This document shows, one piece after another, positions 1 through 13,800 of a stretch of DNA of 64,000 bases; within the stretch, counting starts at the first letter, position 1, and each line of letters starts with the position of its first letter. The stretch is taken from contig MPNW01000243.1 in NCBI GenBank assembly GCA_011800805.1, forward strand, positions 55,586 through 119,585. Reading direction: 5' to 3'. The notes beneath the pieces were generated by a model that did not search any database, had not been told where the DNA came from, and saw only the letters and a program-made list of their open reading frames with translations. The DNA comes from Hirudo medicinalis. Taxonomy: Eukaryota; Annelida; Clitellata; Hirudinida; Hirudinidae. The position numbers and the translations under genes were made by a program.

Positions 1-1254
1 GTTGATGTCAAACTCCAGTCAATGTTCCAGAATTAACAAGTCTAAGGCGTACTTTGTTGTTTTTATAATTAACTTTCAGATTGTAACGTTCACAACACAA
101 ATTAAACCTAACTTTGACGGAGTTGAGCATGTCCTAAATATTATTATTTTTAGCTATAATTTTTTTTTACAGCTTTTCTATAACTGGCATCATGTAATGG
201 AGAACATTGTTCTCAAACTTTTATTTTTTAGAAACACTCTAATATGCAGCATGATTGGAAACAGGTAAGACGACGCCTAGCCTAGGAGAGACTTAAATAT
301 CACTGTGGATATTCGTTGCTGAATGCGTAGGATATGAAGAAGTGGAGTGACATGGTCATGCTTTCTTTTGTTCTTATATTCGCTTTCATTAGTATTCAGT
401 CTAGGAATTCATTCAATCAAAAAACTGTATTCGTGGCCGCCGAGAGGGCGGCGGCAAGTGCCCATGTTTTAAAATTTGTGTTGCTTTTCTATTACCAAAT
501 TGACATAATATAAGGGGTCAGTGGTTGCTATGCCTAGGAGCCTGAAATTTCTGTCAGCGGCCCTGACTATAACGTCAACAATTATTGGATTACTATATAT
601 CACTAGTATTAATATAGTATTATACAGTATACTGTATACAGTCAGTTGAACTAATTAAGCACAATCGGAGTAAAGCACCAGTGACGTCTATAGAAATTTC
701 TGGCCTCTAAACTATGTTTTTTCACGAAAGAAGTTTAAAAAAAACATGTTGTCGTTATCTTAATAATATAAGTTTATATTTGGTTGATATCGATGCTATT
801 TAAAATTTTTTTAATTTAATGCAAAAAATGCGTTTTAACAACAAAAATATTTTCTAATCCTTACCAGCAAGTATTTTTTAAGTAAGTCATTGCAGTTGAT
901 TAAGTATGGCAGTAACATAATTTACATAGGCATAAATTATAAAGTTTGCATTGAGATATTTGAAGACCCGTGCGGAACCTAACAAATTGCCGGGCCGCTG
1001 GCCCTTGCTCCCATCCCTCTCAGCGACCCTAGAAAGCAGCTTTGCTTCACTTTTATCTTTTCGCACCAATGGGTGATGCTAAAATCTTGGGGCGTCAATA
1101 AGTTACAAAAAAGTTTTCAAAACAGATATTGAATTCCAGCACATAAAGTACATCGACTTATTAATTGGTAATGAGGGTCTCCTAGTTTTACAGTTTATTT
1201 TTATTATTTCTTTTGTTACTTAATTCATTTCAACATAGAAACATACAAAATAAT
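1..1254. other. Upstream flank, no gene recognised
   Basis: No open frame here resembles a protein I know and no exon could be assigned. A GC-richer patch at about 430-470 and another at about 965-1080 stand out from the AT-rich background and look like old transposon debris, but I could not name a family. The stretch at about 300-370 (an AAGTGGAGTGA core) resembles 55645-55690, suggesting a shared dispersed repeat. Confidence 0.4.
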
Positions 1255-1545
1255 CACTGACACAGTAGATATTGATTCAGGAAAGTTCTGAGGCAGCTAG
1301 AGATGCAAGAACAAGAGAACGCCAATACAAGATGATTAAGAGTCCAGCAGGGAGCTTTGATAGTAGATTCTTTAGCGCTGGGTTGTTGACTGGAACAAGC
1401 TTAAAGCACCAACATCGGAGGCTAGTACGGTGGAAGAATTTAAGATTGCCTTAGAGTCTGAAGTCCATTAAATAAGAAGTGGTTCTTCAAAACAGGAGAC
1501 AATCCTTAAGGACCACTATAATCTGTTAAGTTAAGTTAACAATCA
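1255..1545 (+). mobile_element. 3' end of a CR1/L2-like LINE (fragment)
   Basis: One frame carries ARDARTRERQYKMIKSPA, and after a frame slip VVDWNKLKAPTSEASTVEEF followed by KIALESEVH and a stop. This is the usual C-terminal end of CR1/L2-type reverse transcriptase ORFs (RVV-DWN-L-P, then STVEEFK--L). Downstream, GTTAAGTTAAGTTAA is the kind of short direct repeat that ends CR1/L2 elements. The fragment is frameshifted and dead. It lies about 290 bp upstream of the proposed ATR start. Confidence 0.7.
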
Positions 1546-1830
1546 CAAGCGTTGTCTGTACTATATTACATTTTTTCAGCAACATTTCTTACATAAATCG
1601 TAAAATGCCTCGAGCCACTAAATCGTTGCGTTGATTTGTATTCCTAAAATTACCTATTTTTAACAATGATTTTAAATTTAATAAGACAAAAATAAAGCAC
1701 CTATAGAATTACATATATATGCATATATAATAAAAAGTTAACAAAATTGTCTAACTTTTAAAAGCCACCCTATGTTGGCGCTTTTGCTCGTGAATGTAAA
1801 CTTGTGGAAATTATTGCTGTATGTCTGGAT

Positions 1831-4800
1831 ATGTCGGGACAAGACGGTTGTGTTGATATAAATGACTTGTAGGTCTTATTGGCATTGTTGCGGTTATCTG
1901 GTTTAATGCTTAATACGTCATTTTCTCGCAAGAATTACATCCATTTATAGATGCTTCCACATTGTTTAAACAGTGGCCATTAGAAATATAAATGTAAAAG
2001 TGAAATGTTGCAAAAAACGTTGCAAACCATTTTATAACATAAATAAAAATATCTTTAAGTGAAATTCTGGCTTTTACATGGATATACTGATAATTTTATG
2101 AACACAATTTTAATTTTAAGCCAAGCGCAGTGCCTTTTTTAATTAAATCTTGTTAGGAATGAAAATCCTGATCCTGCAAAGTGGAAAGAACTGGTGATCA
2201 GATCTGTGGAGAATGTTCTCCTGCAGACGGATGGTTATTACAAAGTTGTCAGAATAATTAAAGCCATTTGATTTAATTCATCCTAATTGCAGTTAGAGTT
2301 GTGGGTCAGCACAGTGACATCCACACAGGACTGGATTTCATTTTAAATGCCAGTGAAAGATTCCCTGAAATTTTTGTCAGAAGTGATAGGCTCAATGGAC
2401 CAACCTTCAATGATGTACAAAGTGGGTTTGCCTTTTCATTCTTTTCAATTACCACCATCCTTATCGTCTTCATTATCTAGCTTTGTGATAATTTAACTTT
2501 GAAGTTATTTTTTCTCATTTGCTTAATAGGCTTAACAAATTGGATCATCTCCCACTTAATAAGAATTTCAAGTCTTTTGCCAAAGTTACACATCCATTGC
2601 AAAGGGATGAACAAAGATTTGTTATTTGAGAAGCATATCGAAATGGAGTCAAAAATAGAAAATATTTTGAGTGCATTTGTGCACTTAGTTAGGATCCACA
2701 ACTTCTCACAGTTTACGGAAATTCTGAAGAATTTTGTAACTTCCCTATTTGACGTGTTTGATGCTCTCGAGATATTTTTAGAGGATAAATTTCATGCTGC
2801 CATCCCTTTGAAACAGTTCCAGAATGACTCATTTCCAAATGAGGAGTTAAAAAAAATAACTGTTCTTTTGAATGATTCTGATGCTTGCTTTCAGTTGCTG
2901 ATCATCAATTTGTAAGTCTTCTCATAGTCTGACTATGTTGGCCAGCATGTGCATTCTAATCATTTTGTTTCTTTCTCAGAAAAGTTGTTCAGGATAACCT
3001 GGTGTACAGCTGCTTATTTTCACAAACTCTTCATCACTTTTGGCCACTGGTTTTGAAAATGCTCCAAATTGGTGATTGTGCTTTGAAAAGCGTGAGCCTC
3101 GCCAGAAGTGGGATTAGTTTTCGGTCGGTTTCATGTTGTTTCTTAATTTCAGGCATCGTTGGAGTTCCTTCGGAATCTTGCCGAATTTTCGAAACCTTCG
3201 TTGGAACAGTATATGGATTTAATAGCTATGCTGTTTGAAATGATTGGTGAAATTCCTTCCATTACTGCTGATGAGTGAGAAGATGATGATAATAGTTTTA
3301 CTTAGTCTGAATTCACATGATGACTCTGATCATTCTCAGGTATGCCATGCAACTCCAACAAGAGATTTGTAAATCTTTGCAGGATCTCGTGAAGTCGAAG
3401 GAAATATTTTACTTACATAAAGTATAAAACATACGTCATTTAAATTCTGTTTTAGTAATTCTGCAATTCATTAGAGCTCGAGTGTTGACTTTCAAAATTA
3501 CCTTCAGTTGCCAATTACCAGCTGCATATATTACAACTTGATGGAGGTCTTCAGAGAGCCAGGAATGAACAAATTTAATGAGGAAATGAAACTTACTTTT
3601 GTGACTTCTGTGACGGAATGTTGCAAATTTATGTGCTCGAGGTCTGAGGAACAGTTTCAAAACAATATTTCACAACTTATCAGGACCGGACATCAATTGT
3701 CGACCTGTGTTCTTTCATCAAAAAATGAATATTTTCTCAAGGTGTCACTTTTCAACTTTAGGAAATTTAGAATTAAAATTAATAATTATTTGAAGTCAAC
3801 TTAATTAAGATCCATTTTTAAGATAAATTATCCACCTCATGTTAGATTTTCTGAACATTTCAGTGCTGTCAACAGTTTTTTTTGCAAGTAACTAAGGCAG
3901 AGGTGGAGCATTACTTTTGTGACCTGGTCAAATCAGAATGCTCTTCAGAACCAACAATTCTTGAAATGAGGTGAATTTACTTGGGTTTAAAACTAAAACT
4001 TGTGCAAGTTTAAGGAGTTTTATTTTATTTTGGATCAAGAGAGTTGCAGTGTTCCATGAAGGATGTTTCTCAGATGTCGCAACACTTGTTTGTGATTCTT
4101 GTCGACTTAATTAAAAACTTTGAAGCTTCGTTGTGCAGTCAAAACTTTGTAAGGTTATGAGACTTGGAATTGGCAAAACAAGACTGAATTGCGTGTATCA
4201 ATTTTAGGAGGATTGTGAGAAGCATTTGACACTAATTGGTTGGTTTTATGAAACTCTGTCTCTCAGTTCTGGTCTTCTCATTAAATACATCACCAACGAA
4301 GAAAAAAGGTCGACAATAGTAACTGGGTGGTTGGAGTGATGCAGTTCTGTGATGTTTAAAAGTTAAAATTGTTCAACTTTTAAATGCAGCCTGTTCAGGC
4401 CATGTGTGTGTGATGAATCTTTAAAACTCCTTCATCTCTTGCTCACTTTTGTGAGTGAAATTTCAAATAACAAGGAAAGTGTCAGGAGTTGTTTCAAACA
4501 AATAACTTCTCTTTTGATTTGCATTGCTTACATGAGTGGTGAGAACTTAGATGCAAAAATAAATCAATGTTTGATACAAGCATCGGTTTAACTTTTGCAG
4601 ACTTATTTGATCTCGATTTTGAACTGTGTTCCTTGGTGATCGGGTTTGCCTCACTCCCCTGGCTCTCAGTGAGAATTTGTTTTCCAATTGTTTTATGTTT
4701 TAGTTCTTAACGGCTCATGAGTTCTCTTTAGTCGGAAATGTCGTGCCTCGATCTGAAGTTGAAAGATTTGAAAATTTTCTTCAAGTTATCGGATCGCATA

Positions 4801-7800
4801 TCGGATTACTTTGGTTTGTTCATTGATTAAAATTTTGATTCATTAAGTTGTAACCCTTTATAAATCTTTTATTAAGTAAATTTATGCATAACTATTTTTG
4901 GATATTTGCAACATATATTATATCTTTGTATCTTATAAGACAGTTTGTGTGAGTAGCCTCATTTTGATTGTTCTCTTTGCATCAACAGAAGAGAAAGCAT
5001 TGATGGACTGCATATATTTGCTTTGCACAACTTCAAAACCTCACCTGGCCCATCAGTGGAGATTTCATGCACTGAGAAAAGCTTGGGTTTGTTTTGAAAA
5101 AGCTTTAATAAAACATTGTTGATATTAATTTTTCTTGGCTGGTTGAAGTCTGACACAAAAGTCTCCCTCAAATGTGCCATCCTCGAGAACATGACTGTTG
5201 CTCGCCACAGAATCTCAACATTTGGATTGCAATTCACAATTGAAGTCCTGGAGTGGGTGGTGCTTTTTAATTGCTTCGTATTTCTTGGCAACATTCCTTG
5301 CTTAATTCGAATTTAATCCGCTGTCAATGTCTGAGGTGCTTTTTGTAATGCACAGAGAGGCAATGAAAAGTTCGGACGAGAGCTTGGAATTATCAGTTGT
5401 CAAAGCCTTGAAGGGCCTGCTATGTTCTTTGTCAGGACAGGCCCAAATTACGAGGTACTTCGAGTTTCTCGATGCATTCGAGGTGGTCAATGTTTTCAAG
5501 TTTTTGTGCTTTCAGGCCCGTTGTTCCATTTGTTCCCGAGGAGGATGTAAAAATGAATATTTTCTTCACCTGCAAGGAATGCCACTCATTGCAAAGTTAG
5601 TTTAAATTGTGTCTTGTTTACTTTGGAATTAGTCATGGACAAGAAATATTTTTATATTTATGTCGTTTGACCAGTTTAATTAAATCAAACGACCACAATT
5701 TTCTTTAACGGAAAACACTTTTACTCTGACTCGACGTGACATGTTTGCCTGCAAAATGGAACTAAAAAGCTTTTCAACACTAATTTATTTCAGAGGCTCA
5801 CGTCACGGAAACGAGTCCAATTGTTGTGGCAAGTATTTCCAGCTCCCAGGTTTCTTCGGTGCTCAAAGTTCTCAAGAATCTCTTCCACTCCAAGCATCCT
5901 GCTGTCAGATTAGGTGTTTTAATTGTTTTTAATTCTCAAACATTTGTTTTTTAATTTAAAGTTTGCTTTAAAAACATAATTAGACCATGTTTATTTTAAA
6001 ATTTTTTTAAGGACTGGTGAACTGCTTCAAGGTCTTCTACCTGCACATTCAAAAGTTTTTTGAATCCAATAAAACTCTGCTGATTGAATTTGTGGAGGAA
6101 GGCCTTTTGATGATGAAGGATTCTGATCGAGGAGTTAGGATGGGATTCAGGTTGTGGTTTAATAATCGTTTTCATATGTTTTTATGGTTTTGTTAATCGA
6201 AATTATTAATCTCTAAAAAATTACTATGTTATATACTTATGTTGTAATGAATGTCGATGCCATGGTTTACGACATTTCAGTGAAGTCATCTGCCACCTTT
6301 TGCCGCCGAAGATCAACAGAGATGCTGTGGACGAAATGGTCGTGAGATGGATAAATGAATGCATCGACATCACCTGCAACTCGGCCTGTTTTGTTGAAAC
6401 GTTCCTGGTGACGCTTTCACATTTGGCATGGTGATTGTTGTGATTGTTATCATGGTGATTGTTGTGATTGTTATCATGGTGATTGTTATTGTTATCATGG
6501 TGATTGTTGTGATTGTTATCATGGTGATTGTTATTGTTATTCTTGATATGTTCGAGGTGCACCTTAAATGCGAGCTAATTACGATGTAATTATATGAATA
6601 ATACTTCGGGTGTTTCTTCTGAAATTCTTATGCGATTTTCACGCAGGGTTTGCGATGGCGAGTTGTTGCTGACCTGCGTTTCGATCATCCTTAACATTTA
6701 CTTCTTCCCAAACGAGGACAAACTTGAAATAATGGCAGAGAAACATGTTCGTATTTCACTCGTCCGTAAACGTTTCAATTTTTTAGTTTTAAATTGAAGT
6801 TTTTGCTTTAAAGCTGAAACAAATCTGCTCGCACCACGATACAACGATGGATCTTCTTTTCAAAAGATTTGCTAAACCTATTTGCCAGGTTATGAATGCA
6901 TTAAGACCAGGTGTGCTAATGAATAGTATAATGTGAAGTTTCTTTATCAGGCAATCACTATTTGCCTCTACGAAACGAAGCAGACGAAACCGAATTGGAA
7001 TGTTCTGGAATTTCTTAAGAAAGTTGCAAACATATTTTTGTTTGAAAGTGCACAGTCTTTTTTGAAAGTAACAGTCACATTTGATTTGATTTAATTATTT
7101 GTTTATTTATTTAGAATTTGTGATAACTATTTGTAACTGATTTAAAGAAAAATGAAGGCCTCATCCTCCCATTCCTTATCATGAAAGCAGACGACACTGC
7201 CTCAATACTTCTGAGGCGTCTGAGCCAAATAATGGATGATGTAAGTGAATGTGATTAATATTGTCATGTATCACCTGAACAGTAACAATTGTTGTTGACT
7301 AAATTTAATAACTTGAAACAGAAAAGTCACAAAAATTGTTTGCTAAGGACCATCGGTCACATATTCTGCCACGTTGTGATAACTGCAAAATCAAGGGATG
7401 ACCACAAAAGGGCTTACGTCTTTCTTGAGGTGCAACATTTTTCTCCTTTATTCCTAATTGTTGTGATTACATTTGCCTACATTTCAGAAAGAGGTTGAAA
7501 TGTCTCTGTACGATTTGCTCAACTATGCTTCTCACATCGACAGCTACTTACTCATTTACCTGAGCGAGTGTCATGAACAGGTTGACAACGTTTCTATCAC
7601 CTTTAAATTCACATCAGTTTATGCAAAATATACTTGTGTCAATTTACTTATTTTGTTAATAATGTAATTAACTTTTCTTGTTTTTGTTATTATTTGCCCA
7701 AGGTGCTGCAAGGTCTGAAAATTTGGATGGATGTGAAAAGATATTTCACTGAGGGTCAACCTGAAGTTAGACATTATTCACAGAAAGAATTGGTACTTCC

Positions 7801-10800
7801 TCCTTGTATTTCATAATTAATAGTTGCTTGAAATTTATAACAACTTACTGTTTTTATGCTGGCAGTAACTTTTATTGGTTACTCTTCATTTAATAATATT
7901 TCACGATGTTCATCCTCGCAGGCAGATGATCTGCAACCGAACCTGCTCGGCATTTTGGTGCACTTCGACAAGTATTTGAACGATTATGGAACTTCTATGA
8001 ACGACAAATTGAAGGTTTGTTGTTTCTACACTGTCACAGAAGAATCCATAATTTTAACTTCATGTTCTAGAAATTCAATTCTAATACTTGAAATGAAAGT
8101 GTCTCAAATTGCAATCTAGGCTTACGGAAGCTTGAATTCGTTAATGAAACTAATGGGAGAGAAATACATCACCCAAGTGAGGATAAGATTCATGAAGACT
8201 CTCAAGTTATTATTTCCTGCCTTGACTTCATTGGTTTCCATAACAATAATAATAACAATAATAATAATAATCATAATAATGATAATAATTAATAATAATA
8301 ACAATAACAATAATAATAGTTAATTTGTATTTATTTGTAACTCTTAATTTAAGAATCGGTCTTCAGTTCCGAGACGAACGGTTTGCCAAACTTTGTTGCG
8401 AGGTGTGGTCGACATTCGTGAAGACGTGAGTTTGTCGAACATTTAAGTGTCTGTGATGTGAATTCTTGCCCTTTCCAACCTCAGCGTGAAAGTGTCGTCG
8501 CTCGGCTCGATGCTGACGCAAGTGGTGGTCTTCCTTCTGCCTCTGTTCGATCAATTCCCGAGCCACGTTGCAAAGATTTTCAACTACCTCGTCGTGGAAA
8601 ACAGGTTCGTCGTTTTTTGGGTCGCATCGATAAAATCCCGCTAACAACTGTACATTTCAGGGAGACTCTGCACCAATATTTGTGTGATTTGTACTTCATG
8701 CCCACTGCTCCTGAGCTCAAAGAAGTAAATGCTGTTCTCAAACTTTACCAAGAAGGGGAGTACAGGTTTGTGAGAATCACTTTACAATTTACTTTAACAA
8801 TGCAGGTGACGTGCACTTAATCATCCTGCAGTTGTAAGGGCCTGTCCGATCAGATTGAGAGGCTGCTCAAAGGCATCACCCATGATTCAATCGAGGTCAG
8901 ACAAATGGCACTCTCCAAATTAAGAGAGCTTTTGAAAAGCACAAAAGTTGGTTAAAATCCTTTAAGTTCAAGTTAAACACTGTCTTTCTTTTTTTTTTAA
9001 TTTTTGTATTGCAGAGTGATATTCACAATCTGATACTTGGCAATGAAGCTATGGATCCAATCATATCCAAGATGGTGGCTATTGTAAGCATTAAATGAAC
9101 AATTCAGTTTCAACATCATCACCATTTCAGATATTTTTGTTTTTTTTTTACATTTGTTTACAGTTGCTGATACTTAGGTTTTTAAGTTGACTTTTATTGT
9201 TGACTTTTAGCTTATTTAGCAAATTATTAAGCAAATATTCTTGCAAATATTGGCATTTAACAGTTATTGAGTTAGAGTTAAGGGTAATGTTTTGTTTTTA
9301 AGTTGTTGTGTGGATGCAGAGAATCGGACACAACCATAAGAAATCTAACTGCACAGTGTCTCGGTGAAATAGGAGCCATCGATCCGGGAAGGTAAAGAAG
9401 ATTGATGCTTGTTTTATGGATGCCACTCAAATGTTCGCATTTCAAACAGAGTTGAGTTGTTGTCTGCAAGCAAAAGTTCTAGAATGGACTACTTAGGCAC
9501 CTTGGAAGGAGAGAATTTCTGCATGCAACTGATCTCTGAAATGGCCAAAGCTTTCTTGAGAGTTGATGATTCTGTTCAAGTATTCCTCTTGAAATTTTGA
9601 AAATTTTTTTAAATCGTGCTTTGTACTTAATGCGACGATTTCTTATTTAGGATTGCGTGGCATATGCAATTCAGGAACTGATGAAGATATGCAGAGTGGA
9701 GGTGAACAACGAAAAGTGGAATCACTTTTCTGAAGATGCTCTTGAAATTCTGACACCTCTCCTCAAATCCAGGTTTTAATGAAAAAGCATTTATAATTAA
9801 TGCAGTGTTTGGGAAATATTTGATTTTAAATGCATTTGATATATATTTCATTGCTTACGAATTATATCATTGCTCAAGGTACAAGGTAAATCTTATTCGC
9901 AACTGGGGAGACCTTCAGAAGCCGATATATGGCAGCGAGAAAGCAAAGACTTTCGAGAGATGGGTGTGCACCTTGACAGGATACCTCGGCTCAATGGTCG
10001 ATTTAGGCATCTAATATTGGCTTCAGCCGTTTCAGTTCATTCAGTTCATTGTGATTGTTTACAGATGCGGACAGAAAAATGCAAAACAGTGTTTGATGCT
10101 TGTTACGGAGTTCTCAGATCAGATTCTCGGGTGGCATTGTTGTTGCTTCCTGTGATTTCAATACAGATCCTACTCGAAGACAACACAGAACATTGTCATA
10201 CGGTGATTTTGTCAAAAATTCATTCAACATTTATAAGTTACACAGGCCTCTTCCCTGTTTTCTCCATCATTCATTCATTCATTCATTCATTCATTCATTC
10301 ATTCATTCATTCATTCATTCATTCATTCATTCATCCATCCATTAATATATTATTCTTTGGCTATTAATTTGTGCATAACCTAAAATGATGCCTAAAATGA
10401 TGCTTAAGACTGATTAAGTGCAAGCTGATTTGTGAGGTATTAAGTCATGAGGTGATTAAATGTATTTATGAAACAATATTATTCCACAATGGGGAGTCGT
10501 GTTATTGGGGATAAATATTTTGCTATAAATACATTGCAACAAGTAGTTCACACTAAAAAAACCATATATTACTATTTTAAGAACTCAAAAAATAGTTGTA
10601 ATGGCAGAATAAAGATGCTGATGTGGCTACTTTATTTATTATTTACAATCCAAAAGCGTGACATTCATTCGATGTCATGAAGTAAATGAGAAAGTCTTAA
10701 GCACTCGAGTGTGTCATTAGGCTTGTTCCTTTTATTTCAAAAGAAGTTCGAAATTCATTCAAATGTTCCAAATGATGAAATAGCTGTTTAAGTCTCGTTC

Positions 10801-13800
10801 TGAGACGTGATGCACGAGGAAAGTGTTTGAAGATGCACTGAACACGTGGATGAAGTGGATGGCAAATACAAAATGGCACGTGTTGCAGCACTCGTCAGCA
10901 GTGATATTTTTCTTCAAAAGTTAACCAAACACTGAGTCGCTTAATTTTTCACTTTAAGCTTTTTAGCTTCATCAAATTTATGTGCCTACATTGTTCCTAA
11001 CAAAAACAATGTTTCTTTGGATCAGCTACTTCAAGAGATTCTGACGATTTTGAACGACTGTCTGCATTTTAACGGAGGTCTCGACGACGACGAACAGAAC
11101 GACCGCATATCGGTGTCCGACATAAGACACGCGTGCGCGCAAACCATCTTCACTCTGTTCGATCGCATTGCAAGGTACCTCAGGCAACAGACAGCCCTCC
11201 ACACTTTATCTGTCGATGCAAACAAAGATAAAAAAGCCGGTAGTGTTTGTTCTTAAACCGTGCGGCTTGTCGATATAAAGTTCTGCAGTTATTTCATAAC
11301 CCACGGCGACATGTTTTGTTTGCAGCTTTTGAGAGAAACATCGATCTGATGAAATCGTTTCTGGTGAAAGTACCCGAGGAGGTTCTTTCCGTGGCTTCGT
11401 ACAACTGCGGTGCTTACACTCGATCGCTGAGGCATTACGAGCTGTACATTAAATCTTCGGACTTAAAGTTTCCAGACAACTCGGAATTTGTGGATTTCCT
11501 ATTGGTCGGCATTTGTTAATATATGATGCTCGAAGTCTTCTTACGTGAACTTGCCAATGACCTTTCAGAAGTTGTACTTGGCCCTGGATGAACCGGACGG
11601 GGTTTCAGGTGTGATGTCACTACAACAGGTGCAGCCATCACTCACTCAGCAGATTCACTGCTTTGAAAGTGTTGGTGGGTGCAACTTTCGCACATTTGTT
11701 CGCGACTGAATTTTTGAGTCTCGTTTGAGCCTATTATTCATCACTTAAGTATTTCATCTAATTTGTGTCGAACAACATCTTCGTTCGCACAGGACTCTTG
11801 TCGGACGCGTCGACCTGTTACGACCGTGCGATACAGTCGGACCCGTCGAACGCGGTTCTCAAAAAGGGTCTACTCAAAATCCGATTGGCTCACGGAGAAC
11901 TGAATTCTGTCCTAAATCTGGCCAATGGAATGATAAACAATGAGTTGGGTCATTTTAATGATTTGAAGTCGAAAAATATTTCATTGAAAACATTGTTTCT
12001 GCAGTTCTTCCTCGAACCAGATGCTCAACAGGTTCCGTGTTGAAGCTGCATGGAAGTTAGGAGAATGGGACAAGCTCGAACTTTATCTCGACTCCGTAAG
12101 CTCTTTCCACGGTTATTTTTAGACTTGTTTTTAATGCCTATCGATTTCAGGAGAACCAATCGATCGACTGGAATGTCGGACTCGGAAGGCTGCTCACGTC
12201 GATCAAGACTAAGGTAGGATTCCGCGACAACTCGAAGCTTCTCGTTACCGACTCGGGAATGTTTTTCAGGATTCGCAAGGATTCAACGAGAGCATCACCC
12301 CTCTGAGACTCAGCGTAATGGTGCCTTTATCAGCAGCCAGCATGGAAATGGGTTCCTACCACATGGGTTATGAAAGCATAATCAGGTTTGAATGTGTTTA
12401 GTTTATTAAGTTCTTATCTCCTAATAATGTTAATGAATATTTATTATCTGCTAATAATGTTAATTGCAGACTGCACATGCTCACAGAGGTAGAGGAGGGT
12501 GCATCCTTTTTGTTCAATTACCATTTAGATGACATGAAGGACTCTAAGGAGGTTGCTGATTGGCTGGACAACACCGTCCGAATGTGGCAGGATAGGATGG
12601 AAATATGTCAGGTCGTTTGATTGGAAATTCTTTTAAACAATTTTTGAAATGTTCGGGGCGTCTGCAAAATCGAGAGGATGTTTTGGGGTCAGTTAAACGT
12701 TTTAGAAAATTTTAAGAGGATTTTATGTTTCTTAACAGCATTCTTACAAGGCTGTTTCACCAATTCTCGACCTGCACAGAGTTTTACTGAAACTCATCGG
12801 GCATGAAACGGGAGAGGATGTGGGCGTAAACATCAGTTCATGCTGGTTGTTGTCCGCAAAGAATGCAAGAGAGTGAGGAGTTTAACTATTCGTCCTTGAT
12901 TCTGTTCCGAGGTCATCGATTGAAATCCTCTCAGGTGCGGACTGATTCAGACGGCGCACGGTTCGCTGTTGAGTGCCGGAGACCATCACATGCCAGAGTT
13001 TTGCATGGAAAGGGCAGCCTGGTTTTGGAACAAGGTGATTGGTCAGAAGGTGACAAGATGCAAAATTTATTATAAATGTTTCATTACATCATCCAGGGAG
13101 ATTTTGACCAATCCAGAAGTTGCTTGGAAAAGACTTACCAAGTTCTGTCGAATGACAAAGTGTTCAAGTCTGACGAAAAGAATCGCATAAATTTAGCCAA
13201 GGTATTGATTTGTACTTTCTGCATATTTTATTGTTAATATCATCTACATATTATGTTAATGTATGTCATCTATGTATCAATGTTTCTCGTGAACACTCCT
13301 TTCGAGCCGATATCTTAGTTTTACTTCTTACTTGCAGTTGCTCCTGCAGTTGACTCGATACAATGACGAGTCATCGAGTCTCGAGAGTAACTCCATTATA
13401 AAAATGTTCAAAGAGGTCAGAGAGTTGAACCCCAAGTGTGAAGACAGCTACTTTTACAGTGGAAAGTATTACGACAAGATTCTGTGCAGCGTTTTAGAAC
13501 AGGAAAAGAATGACAAGAAGGGGTTGGTTTGAATGTTTGAGTCAAAAAATAGTTTAAGTCGAAACGATATATTTCCATGACATGAAAGTTATTTCCACGA
13601 CTTTCCAGGAATTTCGTCCATCTCGTTATCACTCATTTCCTTCAGTCGCTGGTTTACGGCAGTCGGTACATTTACCAATCCCTGCCTCGTCTGCTCGTCC
13701 TGTGGCTCGACTTCGCGGCGGGAGTCGTCGAGAAACAGGACGTCCTCGAAAAGAACGACACGCTCGACAAAATCAACAAAGTAAATTACTTTAAAAACAA

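Noticed and set aside
6224..6562. Antisense 112-codon frame rich in His, Asn and Asp
   Set aside because: It is the reverse reading of the minisatellite in ATR, and its other half is antisense to a conserved ATR exon.
9870..10367. 165-codon frame ending in repeated FIHS
   Set aside because: It runs from a true ATR exon into an intron and through the (ATTC)n microsatellite; the repeated peptide is not a product.
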